From positions 1,674,001-1,738,000 of the forward strand of contig NZ_CP036533.1 of the NCBI RefSeq assembly GCF_024585265.1: 64,000 bases of DNA, read 5' to 3'. Position numbers and translations under genes: made by a program. This document shows, one piece after another, positions 10,515 to 19,250 of this stretch. The DNA is from Bradyrhizobium sp. WBAH42 (lineage in GTDB: Bacteria; Pseudomonadota; Alphaproteobacteria; Rhizobiales; Xanthobacteraceae). The notes under the pieces are model-generated. The model worked only from the letters and a program-made list of their open reading frames with translations, did not search any database and had not been told where the DNA came from. Numbering within the stretch: position 1 is the stretch's first letter; every line of letters begins with the position of its first letter.

Positions 10515-11492
10515 TCATTCCGGTACCCGCTCCAGCTTCTGCAGGCATCGCGTTGCGCGCACCGCGGCCGGCATCTCCTCGTCCGGAAAGCTGGTCTCCC
10601 AGTTGGTGACGCCGACCTCGCCGACATAGATATCGCCCTTCGAGTCCAGCGCGATGCCGTGTGGCGCCAGGAATTTGCCGCTGGCGACGCCTGGTCCCTC
10701 CTCGCCGCCGAGCCGCGCGATGCGATTTCCCCTGGCGTCCACGATCGACAGCCGCGGGCCGAGATTGGGCACATTGCGGTTGATGGCGAGGCCGGGGCCG
10801 AGCTCGCCGATCACGAAGGTCGGGCTCTTGGCCCCGCCGCAGCGGCACAGCGCGCAGGGGCGGTGCAGATTGTTCCACTGCGTCTCGTACTTGCCCTCTC
10901 CGTCGAACACCTGGACGCGGTGATTCTCGCGATCGGCGACATAGACCCAGCCGTCGGCATCGGTCGCGATATTGTGCACGATGTTGAACTGGCCGGGATC
11001 GGTGCCCGGCTCGCCCCAGCTCTTGATCAGCTTGCCGTCGGGCGTGAATTTGTGCACGCGCGCATTGCCATAGCCGTCGGAGACGTAGATCTCGCCCTTC
11101 GGCGACAGTGCGGTGTGAGTGCAGCGATGGAACGGCTCGCCGCTCATGAACGGTGCCGGCTTTGCGGGGATGCCGATCGTCAGCAGCACCTTGCCGTCGG
11201 TGGTGCATTTGCGCACGGTATGGTCGCCGTCATCGGTGCAATAGAGATTGTCGTCGGCGTCGATGTGCAGGCCGTGCGCGCGCGAGAACAGGCCTTCGCC
11301 GAAACTGCGCAGGAAATTGCCCTCGCGGTCCAGCACCACCATCGGGTGGACGCCACGGTTGAAGACGTAGACGCGGTCCTTGCTGTCGACCGCGACCGAG
11401 GCGACGTCGGTAAGCTGCCAGCCGTCCGGCAATTTCGCGAAGTTGTCGACGACGCGGTAACGGTGCTCGCCGCTGCCGAGAATGGCTGGCAT
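10515..11492 (-). CDS. NHL-repeat protein, peptidyl-alpha-hydroxyglycine lyase-like
   Basis: 325 residues forming a six-blade NHL propeller: repeated units of the type SVAVDSKDRVYVFNRG, GLHIDADDNLYCTDDGDHTVRKC, GEIYVSDGYGNARVHKF and WVYVADRENHRVQVF. The family resembles the lyase half of the peptide-amidating enzyme, but in bacteria the substrate is unknown; no signal peptide is present, so it acts in the cytoplasm if it is an enzyme. AAGGAAAGGACC precedes the ATG. It is the last of the leftward genes that face the LysR gene and follows the monooxygenase gene after a repeat-filled gap, so membership of the same transcript is uncertain. Confidence 0.82.
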   Translation of the reverse strand: MPAILGSGEHRYRVVDNFAKLPDGWQLTDVASVAVDSKDRVYVFNRGVHPMVVLDREGNFLRSFGEGLFSRAHGLHIDADDNLYCTDDGDHTVRKCTTDGKVLLTIGIPAKPAPFMSGEPFHRCTHTALSPKGEIYVSDGYGNARVHKFTPDGKLIKSWGEPGTDPGQFNIVHNIATDADGWVYVADRENHRVQVFDGEGKYETQWNNLHRPCALCRCGGAKSPTFVIGELGPGLAINRNVPNLGPRLSIVDARGNRIARLGGEEGPGVASGKFLAPHGIALDSKGDIYVGEVGVTNWETSFPDEEMPAAVRATRCLQKLERVPE

Positions 11493-11540
11493 GGGTGGTC
11501 CTTTCCTTTAGTTGCTTCTTCCGTGCACGTCTGCATCCGC

Positions 11541-11623
11541 GTCGTCATTGCGAGCGCAGCGAAGCAATCCAGACTGTCGCCTCGGAAACATTCTGGATTG
11601 CTTCGCTACGCTCGCAATGACGG
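11541..11623. repeat. GTCATTGCGAG palindromic repeat, copy 1
   Basis: Long imperfect dyad: the left arm reads GTCATTGCGAGCGCAGCGAA then GCAATCCAG, the right arm CTGGATTGCTTCGC then CTCGCAATGAC. Other copies lie at 31807, 35178, 47098 and 48959. It sits between the monooxygenase and NHL genes, and its transcript would fold into a strong hairpin. Confidence 0.85.
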
Positions 11624-11629
11624 TGTTGC

Positions 11630-13417
11630 TCAAGCTGTGCTCAGCGGCGTAGCCACAGCCCTTGGCAAAATCCCTTCCTCGATCGCCTTGATCTGCAACG
11701 CCAGATATTTCGAGTTGATCCGGCATTGCGCGAGGCTCCCGGCGATGAACCAGAGGCCGGGCTGCTTGGTGCGCGCATACATGTTGCGCAGCTCGAAGCC
11801 GTCGCCAAAACCCCAGATCGGGCCGACGCGGTCGGCGATGCCATCGCCGAACAGCTTGCGCACCAGATATTCCTGCGGCTTGTAACCGGTCGAGAGCACG
11901 ATCAGGTCGGCGGCAATGATCGAGCCGTCCCTCATCCGCGCGCCGTCGGCGTTGAAGCTTTCTATGTCGGAAAACTGCCTGAGCCCGATCTTGCCCTCGA
12001 CGATCAGGTTGGAGCAGCCAACGTTGAAATAATAGCCGCCGCCGCGGGTGAGGTATTTGAACTGCCAGCCGGTGCCGGCCTCGCCGAAATCGAGCTTGAA
12101 GCCGACGCGCGAGAGGCCGTCGAGCAGCTCCCTGTCGAGCTGCTTCGATTGCTCGGTCAGCATCACATGCGTCTTCCTCGCGAGCGGCGTCGGCATCGAG
12201 GCCGCAATCAGATCGTTGTCCTCGAGCGTGCCCTCGTTGTAGGTCGCATAGGCCAGCTGCGCCGACGGCTCGATGTTGGTGACCAGCGTGGGCGAGCGCT
12301 GCACCAGCGTCACCTCGGCGCCGCTGGAATGAAGATCCTGCGCGATGTCGTGACCGCTGTTGCCGGTGCCGATGACGATCGCGCGCTTGCCGGTCCAATT
12401 CTCGCCATCCTCGTAGCGGCTGGAATGCAGCAGCGTGCCCTTGAAATTGTCGAGGGTCGGAATGTCTGGAATGTTGGCGATGCCGCTAACGCCGGTCGCC
12501 ATGATGACATGGCGCGGATGCATGGTCCGCTTGCTGCCATCGCCACGCCGCAGCGTGACGGTCCAACGGCCGCTCGCCTCGTCATAGGCGCCGCCCTCGA
12601 ACTCGGTGCCGGTCCAGAAGTTCAGCTCCATGGCATCGACATAGGCCTCGAACCAGTTGGCGAGCTTGTCCTTGGGGATATAGACCGGCCAGCTCGGCGG
12701 AAACGGCATATAGGGGAGGTGATTGACCTGCACCTGGTTGTGCAGGGTCAGCGCGTGATAGCGCTTGCGCCAATTGTCGCCGATCCGCATCCCGCGATCG
12801 ACGATCAGGGTATCGACCTGCAGCTGCTTCAGCCGCGCCGCAATCGCGAGCCCGGCCTGCCCGCCGCCGACCACCAGCACAGCGGGATCGCGCTCGGCAT
12901 AGGCGCGCGCGGCATTGCGCTGGTCGAGCCAGTTCGGCCCGCGGAAGTCGCGCGAATAGGCCTGGCCGCGCGGCCGCGAGGTGCCGAGCTGTTCCTCGAA
13001 GCCTTTGAGCTCGTCGAGCGCGGTCAGTAGCGTCCATGCCTTCAGGCGGTCGCCGTCGGCCGTGTCAGGGATGAGCCGCACGATGCCGCTGCCGCGGCCG
13101 ATCGCGGTCTCGAAGTGGAAGATCGCTTCGATGCTGTTGGTGCCGGCGCGCGTCGCCCAGCGCGGCGGCGCCCGGTTCGGAGCGATCCTGAAATGGGTCG
13201 GCGCCGCCCTGGGCGCGCGCGCTGTCAGCTCCTGCGTGATCGCGTCGCGGCCCGCGACAGTCTGCAGGTTCCAGCTCAGCGCCAGCACGTCGCGCCAGAA
13301 GCCGTCAGCGAGGAAGAGCGGGTCCAGCGTCGCGGGATCAGGTCTGCCCAGGATGCGCTCGAAGTGGTCGAGCCAGCCTTGCGCGGCGATGGAAATATCC
13401 TGCGTCCGGTCCAGCAT
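11630..13417 (-). CDS. Flavin-containing monooxygenase with N-terminal NTF2/SnoaL-like domain
   Basis: About 595 residues. Residues 5-145 resemble the NTF2-like fold (FLADGFWRDVLALSWNLQT). Then come an FAD-binding glycine motif VVGGGQAGLAIAARL, the FMO/Baeyer-Villiger-type fingerprint FKGTLLHSSRY, and an NADPH-binding GTGNSGHDIA motif, ending with LSTGYKPQEYLVRKLFG. It should insert one oxygen atom into an organic substrate using NADPH; whether by N/S-oxidation or Baeyer-Villiger chemistry cannot be told. ATG at 13417 has GAGG six bases upstream; an ATG at 13429 is the alternative. The neighbours (acyl-CoA synthetase, nitronate monooxygenase, binding protein) suggest degradation of an imported compound. 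Confidence 0.9.
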   Translation of the reverse strand: MLDRTQDISIAAQGWLDHFERILGRPDPATLDPLFLADGFWRDVLALSWNLQTVAGRDAITQELTARAPRAAPTHFRIAPNRAPPRWATRAGTNSIEAIFHFETAIGRGSGIVRLIPDTADGDRLKAWTLLTALDELKGFEEQLGTSRPRGQAYSRDFRGPNWLDQRNAARAYAERDPAVLVVGGGQAGLAIAARLKQLQVDTLIVDRGMRIGDNWRKRYHALTLHNQVQVNHLPYMPFPPSWPVYIPKDKLANWFEAYVDAMELNFWTGTEFEGGAYDEASGRWTVTLRRGDGSKRTMHPRHVIMATGVSGIANIPDIPTLDNFKGTLLHSSRYEDGENWTGKRAIVIGTGNSGHDIAQDLHSSGAEVTLVQRSPTLVTNIEPSAQLAYATYNEGTLEDNDLIAASMPTPLARKTHVMLTEQSKQLDRELLDGLSRVGFKLDFGEAGTGWQFKYLTRGGGYYFNVGCSNLIVEGKIGLRQFSDIESFNADGARMRDGSIIAADLIVLSTGYKPQEYLVRKLFGDGIADRVGPIWGFGDGFELRNMYARTKQPGLWFIAGSLAQCRINSKYLALQIKAIEEGILPRAVATPLSTA

Positions 13418-13579
13418 GCGCGACCTCATGGCCGTCTTCGCGGCGTTTCCTCAGAGATCGAACGCTATACGGTTTCGCCGTCCGCCAAAAGCCGCGAACC
13501 CGAGCGAGGCCGGCATGCGGCCCTGCCCGGACGGAATATGGCCCGGCATTCCACGCGCGGGACGCGGCTGGAGAACGAC

Positions 13580-15106
13580 TTAAGCGCCGCCCGGCCTCTG
13601 GTCCGCCCAATAGGGATCGCGCAGCTTGCGCTTGAAGATCTTTCCGGTTGCCTCGCGCGGCAGCGCATCCAGGAACTTGACCTCCTTCGGTACCTTGAAG
13701 TTGGCCAGTCGCTCGCGCAGGAAAGCCTGCACAGCGGGCGCGGAGAGCTGCGCCCCTTTCTCCGGCTCGATGCAGGCGCACAGCCGCTCGCCATATTCAG
13801 CGTCCGGGATGCCGAACACGGCGCAATCGCGCACCCCTCGCATGGCGATCAGCACGTTCTCGATCTCGGCGGGATAGATGTTGACGCCGCCCGAGATCAC
13901 CATGTCGCGCTTGCGGTCGCACAGGAACAGATAGCCGTCCTCGTCGAGATAGCCGACGTCGCCGACGCTGACAAGCCCGTCGCGCCCGGCCTCGGCGCGC
14001 GCCTGCGCCTTGCCGTGATAGTCGAAATCGGGCACCGCGGTCTGGCGCATGTAGATCTCTCCGACCTCATTGACATCGCAGAGGCTGCCGTCATCGCGAA
14101 AGATCTTGACGATGCCGCCTTCGATGGCGCGGCCGACCGTGCCGGGCTTCTTCAGCGCTTCTTCCGCCGAGTGCCAGACCGGGATGCCGGTCTCGGTCGA
14201 GCCGAAATATTCGTTGATGACCGGTCCCCACCATTCGATCATCGCCCGCTTCACCTCGGGCGGGCAGGGCGCCGCGCCATGCACCACGAAGCGCAGCGAC
14301 GAAAGGTCGTAGCGCTGCCTGACAGCGTCCGGCAGGCGCAGCAGGCGGACGAACATGGTCGGCACCATGTGGATATGCGTCACACGGTGGCGCTCGATCA
14401 GCGCCAGCAGCTCCTCGGCATCGAAGCGGGGCTGGAGGACGATGGTGCAGCCGTTGCGGAAGGCCATCATGCCATAGGAATGCGGCGCCGAGTGATACAT
14501 CGGCCCGTTGATCAGCACGACCTGGCCCTCGCGCGGCTTGATGCCGTAGGCGATCGCGCCGACCCGTTCGGACGCGGCGGCCTGCTCCGGCGGCATCGGC
14601 ATGCGCCGCACGCCCTTCGGCATTCCCGTGGTCCCCGAGGTGTAGATCATCGCCGCGGCACGCCGCGGCGGCTCCTGGGTCTCGGTGTGGCCGTCGCGCC
14701 AGCGGTCCCAATCGGTGAGGCCCGCCGGCACCTCGGTCAGCTCATGGGAAATGGCGAAGGTCGTCGCCAGCTCGGGCGGTGTCGCGACCACGAGCAGGCG
14801 GACATCCTCCGGAATGCCGCCGCGGATTTGCGGCAGCAGGTCGGCGTGGCAGATCAGGATCTTCGCGCCGCTGTCAGTCAGGATGTAGCGGACCTCCTCG
14901 GCCTTCAGGTGCCAGTTGATCGGCACCACCGGGCTGCCCAGTGCGGCGGAGGCCGCGACCACCTCGAACAAGGCGAAATCGTTGCGCAGCATCATGGCAA
15001 CCGGCGCGCCTTCGGCAAGGCCGAGGGTGCGCAGTCCGCTCGCCGCGCGCCTGATGCGCGCCTGGATCTCGTCATAGCCGATCCGGCGTTCGCCACTGAT
15101 GATCAT
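13580..15106 (-). CDS. AMP-dependent acyl-CoA synthetase
   Basis: 508 residues of the ANL superfamily. Motifs: the phosphate-binding loop YTSGTTGMPKGV at about 153-164, the NEYFGSTETG motif at about 295, the YLDEDGYLFLCDRKRDM hinge at about 385-405, and the C-terminal catalytic Lys in REATGKIFKR. It would activate a carboxylic acid to its CoA thioester through an adenylate, in the cytoplasm. The specificity loop does not point to a known substrate. It starts 23 bases after the binding-protein gene ends, so they are probably co-transcribed. Confidence 0.92.
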   Translation of the reverse strand: MIISGERRIGYDEIQARIRRAASGLRTLGLAEGAPVAMMLRNDFALFEVVAASAALGSPVVPINWHLKAEEVRYILTDSGAKILICHADLLPQIRGGIPEDVRLLVVATPPELATTFAISHELTEVPAGLTDWDRWRDGHTETQEPPRRAAAMIYTSGTTGMPKGVRRMPMPPEQAAASERVGAIAYGIKPREGQVVLINGPMYHSAPHSYGMMAFRNGCTIVLQPRFDAEELLALIERHRVTHIHMVPTMFVRLLRLPDAVRQRYDLSSLRFVVHGAAPCPPEVKRAMIEWWGPVINEYFGSTETGIPVWHSAEEALKKPGTVGRAIEGGIVKIFRDDGSLCDVNEVGEIYMRQTAVPDFDYHGKAQARAEAGRDGLVSVGDVGYLDEDGYLFLCDRKRDMVISGGVNIYPAEIENVLIAMRGVRDCAVFGIPDAEYGERLCACIEPEKGAQLSAPAVQAFLRERLANFKVPKEVKFLDALPREATGKIFKRKLRDPYWADQRPGGA

Positions 15107-15129
15107 GGTGTGTCCTATTCCGTTCGAGG

Positions 15130-16314
15130 CTAGCGATCGTCCAGCACGTCGCCGAAGCCGACCCAGCTCTTGCCGTTGAAGCGCCGCAGCTGCAGCTGCT
15201 GGAACGGCAGATAGTCGTCGGCGCCGGTGGTGACGGACATGCCGGGCAGCAGCAGCGGCAGCTTCACGTCCTTCAGCGAAGCGGCCTGACGCAGGATGTT
15301 GTCGCGGCTGAAATCATCCTTGCATCCCTTCAGCACCGTCATCAGCAGCGTCGCGTAGTGGTAGCCGGCCGCATAGTTGGAGTTGGAGAGGTCCGCGTTC
15401 GGCATGTACTGCTTCATGAAGGCGAAATACTCCTTCACGCCGGGATCGCTGGCCCATTGCGGGTCCATCGTGTCCTTCTGGTTGCTCGACGAGATCAGGC
15501 CGACGGCGTTGTCGAGCCCGGCCGGCTCCAGGAAAGAGATCGACGAGGCCGAGGTCGGCACGAAGAACAGCTCGGGCTTCCAGCCGATCTCGGCGACGCC
15601 CTTGATCATCTGCGAGGTGAACTTGCCGAGCACGACACCGAACAGCACGTCGGCGCCCGATGACTTCAGGGTCGAGAGCTGCGAGCTGATCGTCGGCGCG
15701 CTGGTCTCGTAGGTTGCTTCCGCAACGATCATGCCGGCGGCCTTGTCGCCGAGCGCGCGCTTGAAGCCGGCGACATAGTCGCGGCCGAAATCGTCGTTCT
15801 GGGAGAGGATGGCGATCTTCGCGCCCGGCTTGGTGCGCAGCACGTGCTTGGCGTAGACTACGCCCTCGGATTCATAGGCGGCCATGCCGGGCATGGTCCA
15901 CGGATATTTCTGCGGATCGGCCCATTTGGTCGCGCCCGAAAGCACGAACAGCTGCGGCACCTTCTTGCCGTTGAGGTAGCGCTGCACGGCGCTGTTGGTG
16001 GCGGTGCCGAGCGAGCCGAACAACATCAGCACCTCGTCCTGCTCGACGAGCTTGCGGGTCTGCTCCACCGTCTTCGGCGGCGAATAGGCGTCGTCCAGCG
16101 TGATGAACTTGACCTTCCGGCCGTTGATGCCGCCTTCGGCATTGATCTTCTCGAAGAACGCCTCCTGCGTCCGGCCGATCGCGCCGAAGCCGGAGGCCGG
16201 GCCGCTATAGGGCAGGGTCTGTCCAATGCGGATCTCGTCCGTGCCTTCGGCATAGGCGCCGCCGCCGGCGAGCGCCAGCAGGGACAGGCCGATCAATGCG
16301 GCTGCCAGCTTCAT
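15130..16314 (-). CDS. ABC transporter substrate-binding protein, branched-chain amino acid (LivK/Peripla_BP_6) type
   Basis: 394 residues. The signal peptide is clear (MKLAAALIGLSLLALAGGGAYA, cleaved after AYA), followed by IRIGQTLPYSGPASGFGAIG, the classic start of the family. The start at 16314 has GGGAGGA at optimal spacing and is preferred to an in-frame ATG ten codons earlier. The protein would bind a small solute, perhaps an aromatic or amino acid, in the periplasm. No Liv-type permease or ATPase gene lies nearby, so it must share a transporter encoded elsewhere. Confidence 0.92.
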   Translation of the reverse strand: MKLAAALIGLSLLALAGGGAYAEGTDEIRIGQTLPYSGPASGFGAIGRTQEAFFEKINAEGGINGRKVKFITLDDAYSPPKTVEQTRKLVEQDEVLMLFGSLGTATNSAVQRYLNGKKVPQLFVLSGATKWADPQKYPWTMPGMAAYESEGVVYAKHVLRTKPGAKIAILSQNDDFGRDYVAGFKRALGDKAAGMIVAEATYETSAPTISSQLSTLKSSGADVLFGVVLGKFTSQMIKGVAEIGWKPELFFVPTSASSISFLEPAGLDNAVGLISSSNQKDTMDPQWASDPGVKEYFAFMKQYMPNADLSNSNYAAGYHYATLLMTVLKGCKDDFSRDNILRQAASLKDVKLPLLLPGMSVTTGADDYLPFQQLQLRRFNGKSWVGFGDVLDDR

Positions 16315-16365
16315 GATGTCCTCCCGTTTTTGTTGCCAGTCCAATCCTGTTGTCGGACCACGCCT

Positions 16366-17340
16366 TCAGGCGCTGACGCGCATCAGGAAATCTTCTCTCG
16401 CCTGATCGAATTCACGCTTCATGCGCTCGACGAGCTCCGCGACGGAGGGGACATCGGTGATCTGGCCGATGCCCTGGCCCGATCCCCAGATGTCGCGCCA
16501 CGCCTTGGACTTCATGTTGCCGCCGGAGCCAAAATTCATCTTTGATTTGTCTGCGGCGGGAAGATTGTCCGGATCGAGGCCGGCGGCGGCGATCGACGGG
16601 CCGAGATAATTGCCGTGCACACCGGTGAACAGGTTGGTGTAGACGATGTCGTGCGCGGCGTGCTGCGTCAGCGCCGACTTGTAGGTCTCATCCGCATTGG
16701 CTTCCTGCGTCGCGATGAAGCGCGTGCCCATATAGGCGAGGTCTGCACCCAGCGTCAGCGCCGAGGCGATGGCATAGCCGTCGCTGATCGCGCCCGACAG
16801 CAGGATGGCGCCGCCAAACCATTGCTTGACCTCGCGCACCAGCGCGAACGGCGACAGCGTGCCGGCGTGTCCGCCCGCACCGGCGCAGACCAGGATCAGG
16901 CCGTCGACGCCCTGCTCGGCGGCTTTGCGCGCGTGCTTGACGTTGATGACGTCGTGGAACACCAGCCCGCCATAGGAATGCGCAGCCTCGACGATCTCCG
17001 CCGGCGGCCGCAGCGAGGTGATGATGATGGGCACCTTGTGCTTGACGCAGGTCTCCATGTCCTTCATCAGCCGGTCATTGGAGGCATGGCAGATCTGGTT
17101 GACGGCGTAGGGCGCGACCTTCTTGCCGGGATTGCGCGATTTGTATTCGCCGAGCTCGTCCTCGATCCGGCTCAGCCATTCGCCGAGCATCTCGACGGGG
17201 CGGGCATTGAGCGCGGGAAAGGAGCCGACGACGCCGGCCTTGCACTGGGCGATCACCAGTTCCGGGCCGGAGACGATGAACAGCGGCGAGCCGACCACGG
17301 GCAGCTCGAGCGAATCCTTCAAGAGAGTGGGCAGTGCCAT
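16366..17340 (-). CDS. NAD(P)H-dependent flavin oxidoreductase, nitronate monooxygenase family
   Basis: 324 residues with the TIM-barrel FMN fold of 2-nitropropane dioxygenases. Visible family motifs are SPLFIVSGPELVIAQCKAGVVGSFP at the N-terminus (split: SPLFIVSGPE then CKAGVVGSFP), the phosphate-binding VCAGAGGHAGTLSPFALV, and GAISDGYAIASALTLGAD with MGTRFIAT. It should oxidise alkyl nitronates to carbonyl compounds, or act on a related nitro compound. GGAGG lies five bases before the second of two tandem ATGs, so I start at 17340. It is the first gene of the leftward cluster opposite the LysR gene. Confidence 0.91.
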   Translation of the reverse strand: MALPTLLKDSLELPVVGSPLFIVSGPELVIAQCKAGVVGSFPALNARPVEMLGEWLSRIEDELGEYKSRNPGKKVAPYAVNQICHASNDRLMKDMETCVKHKVPIIITSLRPPAEIVEAAHSYGGLVFHDVINVKHARKAAEQGVDGLILVCAGAGGHAGTLSPFALVREVKQWFGGAILLSGAISDGYAIASALTLGADLAYMGTRFIATQEANADETYKSALTQHAAHDIVYTNLFTGVHGNYLGPSIAAAGLDPDNLPAADKSKMNFGSGGNMKSKAWRDIWGSGQGIGQITDVPSVAELVERMKREFDQAREDFLMRVSA

Positions 17341-17472
17341 CATGTCCTCCCGAAACGCGGCCCCGCCGGCGGGCGGATGACGAGGCGTTTCCGTTTTGAT
17401 TGTCGCGCGGGCGGATAGGCCGCCCGGGGCCGCGGATTTGATCCCATTATAAGGTTGGACTGCGCGGCCGGG

Positions 17473-17510
17473 CCGTTCAATAATGAACGGATCATCATTC
17501 AGGTATGAAC
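17473..17510. promoter_or_regulatory. Two LysR-type operator boxes (TTCA-N4-TGAA) in phase
   Basis: A perfect CCGTTCA-ATAA-TGAACGG at 17473-17490 and a second, shorter ATTCA-GGTA-TGAAC at 17497-17510. The centres are 22 bases apart, two helical turns, so a LysR tetramer could hold both on one face. They lie between the divergent lysR and nitronate monooxygenase genes, the second ending ten bases before the lysR start, as expected for autoregulation plus control of the divergent operon. Confidence 0.65.
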
Positions 17511-17520
17511 AGGGCCGCCG

Positions 17521-18408
17521 ATGGATTGGGACCTTTGCAAGACCTTCGTCGCGGTCGCCGATACCGGCAGCTTCACCGCCGCGGCCCGCCGGCTGCACAC
17601 CAGCCATCCCACCGTCAGCCGCAAGATCGCGGCGCTTGAAGCCCAGCTCGGCACCCGATTGGTGGCGCGCGCCGCCGACGGCCTGGCGCTGACCGCGGAT
17701 GGGAGGACCTTGCGCGAGCACGCCGAGGCCATGGCGGCCGCAGCGCTGCGGGCCGAGACCGCGGTCGCCGCGGGTGGACACAAGGCGCGCGGCATCGTCA
17801 AGCTGTCGATCGGCGCGACGCTCGCCTCGCACTGGCTGATGCCGCGTCTGCCTGCCTTCCTGCGTGCGCACGATCATATCCAGCTCGAGATCATCACCCA
17901 TCCGTTTCCGGCGAGCGTGCGCCGGCGTGAGGCCGACGTGGTGCTGCGGCCCTTCGACAGCGGCGAGGAGAACCTGGTCGGCCGCAAGATTGGCCGTCTC
18001 GGCACGGGCTTCTATGCCTCGCGCGATTATGCCGCCGGGCGGCCCCTGCCTGAACGGCGCGGCGATTGGAAGGAGCACAGCGTCATCGGCTTCGCCGACC
18101 AGACGTCCAATGCGCAGCTTGCGCGTTGGAGCGACGTCGTCACGCGGCAGGCGAGGGTGGCGATGCGCTGCTCGTCCCAGGGGGACATGCTGGCGGCGGT
18201 CCGCGCCGGCATCGGAATCTCCGCGCTGTCGTGCTTCGTCGCCGAAGCCTATTCCGATCTCGTGCGCGTCGCCCCGCAGAAGCTCGCCAGCGTCGCGGAT
18301 CTCTGGCTGCTGGCCCATCCCGACCTCGTCGAGCTGCCGGCGGTGCGCGCCGTGATCGACTTCGTCGCCGAATGCGCCCGGACCGACCGCGCGCGGCTGC
18401 GCGGTTAG
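17521..18408 (+). CDS. LysR-family transcriptional regulator
   Basis: 295 residues. The winged helix-turn-helix occupies residues 1-60 (WDLCKTFVAVADTGSFTAAA, then RRLHTSHPTVSRKIAALE), followed by a two-lobed effector domain to about 290. It is divergent from the nitronate monooxygenase cluster, the usual arrangement for a LysR activator and its target operon, and two phased inverted repeats lie between them. The inducer is presumably the compound broken down by that cluster. Its stop overlaps by four bases the stop of the convergent glycosylase gene. Confidence 0.94.
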   Translation: MDWDLCKTFVAVADTGSFTAAARRLHTSHPTVSRKIAALEAQLGTRLVARAADGLALTADGRTLREHAEAMAAAALRAETAVAAGGHKARGIVKLSIGATLASHWLMPRLPAFLRAHDHIQLEIITHPFPASVRRREADVVLRPFDSGEENLVGRKIGRLGTGFYASRDYAAGRPLPERRGDWKEHSVIGFADQTSNAQLARWSDVVTRQARVAMRCSSQGDMLAAVRAGIGISALSCFVAEAYSDLVRVAPQKLASVADLWLLAHPDLVELPAVRAVIDFVAECARTDRARLRG

Positions 18409-19058
18409 CCCGATCCCGCGAGCACGCCCTCGCGCCTCTTCACCGCGCGGTAATAGCTCCACCACAGATGCGCCGCAGCACCGCGCAGCGGACGCCAGGG
18501 CTCGGCGATCGGCGCCATCTGCTTCTCCGTCGGCCGCGCCTTGAGGCCGAGCCCGATGCGGATGCCTTCCTGCACGGCGAGGTCGCCGGCCGGCCAGGCA
18601 TCGCCGTGGCCGAGGCAGAACAAGAGGTAGACGTCGGCCGTCCAGGGGCCGATGCCGGGCAGCGCGATCAGGGTGTGGTGCGCCGCGTCGGCATCCTCCT
18701 CCGCGAGCACGTCGAGGTTCAGCCGTTGCGCGGCGATCTCGCGGGCGAGATGCTTGAGCGTCTTGATCTTGGCGGCAGAGAGGCCGAGCCGTCCCAGCCG
18801 GTCGGTGCGGGCGCGGCGCACTGCCTCATGATCGAACGGATCGAACGCCGCCGACAGCCGTCCCCAGATCGCCGCGGCACTCGCGGTGGAGAGCTGTTGC
18901 CCGCAGACGATGTGGGCGAGCCCCGTAAAACCCGGCTCGCGCCGCCGCAATGCCGGCATGCCCGCGATCTCGAGCACGGATTTGAGACGCGGATCGCGCT
19001 TGATCAGCGCGTGAACGGCCTCTTCGAGATCGGACTGGGTTTCGAGGTGGATGGTCAT
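18405..19058 (-). CDS. DNA-3-methyladenine glycosylase 2 (AlkA-like, HhH-GPD)
   Basis: 217 residues. The helix-hairpin-helix is TLIALPGIGPWTADVY, followed by the catalytic Asp in WPAGDLAVQEG, the order expected for the HhH-GPD superfamily; the family helix GLAHIVCGQQLSTASA is also present. There is no Fe-S cluster motif and no Ada N-terminal domain, so it fits the short AlkA-type enzymes that remove alkylated bases. The start at 19058 opens the conserved region; the frame's upstream extension runs through the repeat and is not coding. Confidence 0.9.
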   Translation of the reverse strand: MTIHLETQSDLEEAVHALIKRDPRLKSVLEIAGMPALRRREPGFTGLAHIVCGQQLSTASAAAIWGRLSAAFDPFDHEAVRRARTDRLGRLGLSAAKIKTLKHLAREIAAQRLNLDVLAEEDADAAHHTLIALPGIGPWTADVYLLFCLGHGDAWPAGDLAVQEGIRIGLGLKARPTEKQMAPIAEPWRPLRGAAAHLWWSYYRAVKRREGVLAGSG

Positions 19059-19081
19059 GGTGTTTGGCAGGCTCTCTCCAG

Positions 19082-19237
19082 CGTCATGGCCGGGCTTGTC
19101 CCGGCCATCCACGTCTTTCTCACCGCGAGGCACTGTGTAGCATGAGCGGTGGTCGTGGCGCTTGTTCGTGAGGTTGACACGATCGGTCTGTGGTACCGAA
19201 GAACGGGAATGGCCGGGGACAAGCCCGGCCATGACGA
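19082..19237. repeat. GTCATGGCCGGG dyad repeat
   Basis: The left unit reads CGTCATGGCCGGGCTTGTCC followed by CGGCCATCCACG, and the right unit AATGGCCGGGGACAAGCCCG followed by GCCATGACGA, so the arms are inverted copies about 100 bases apart. It fills the space between the divergent glycosylase and GluQRS genes and comes to within 14 bases of the latter's start. Confidence 0.75.
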
Positions 19238-19250
19238 GATCTATCGCACA

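Noticed and set aside
13115..15133. Long plus-strand open frame opposite the acyl-CoA synthetase
   Set aside because: Crosses two leftward genes with intact motifs and shows no family features.
17341..18465. N-terminal extension of the nitronate monooxygenase frame
   Set aside because: Runs antisense through the lysR gene; the GGAGG-preceded ATG at 17340 is the right start.
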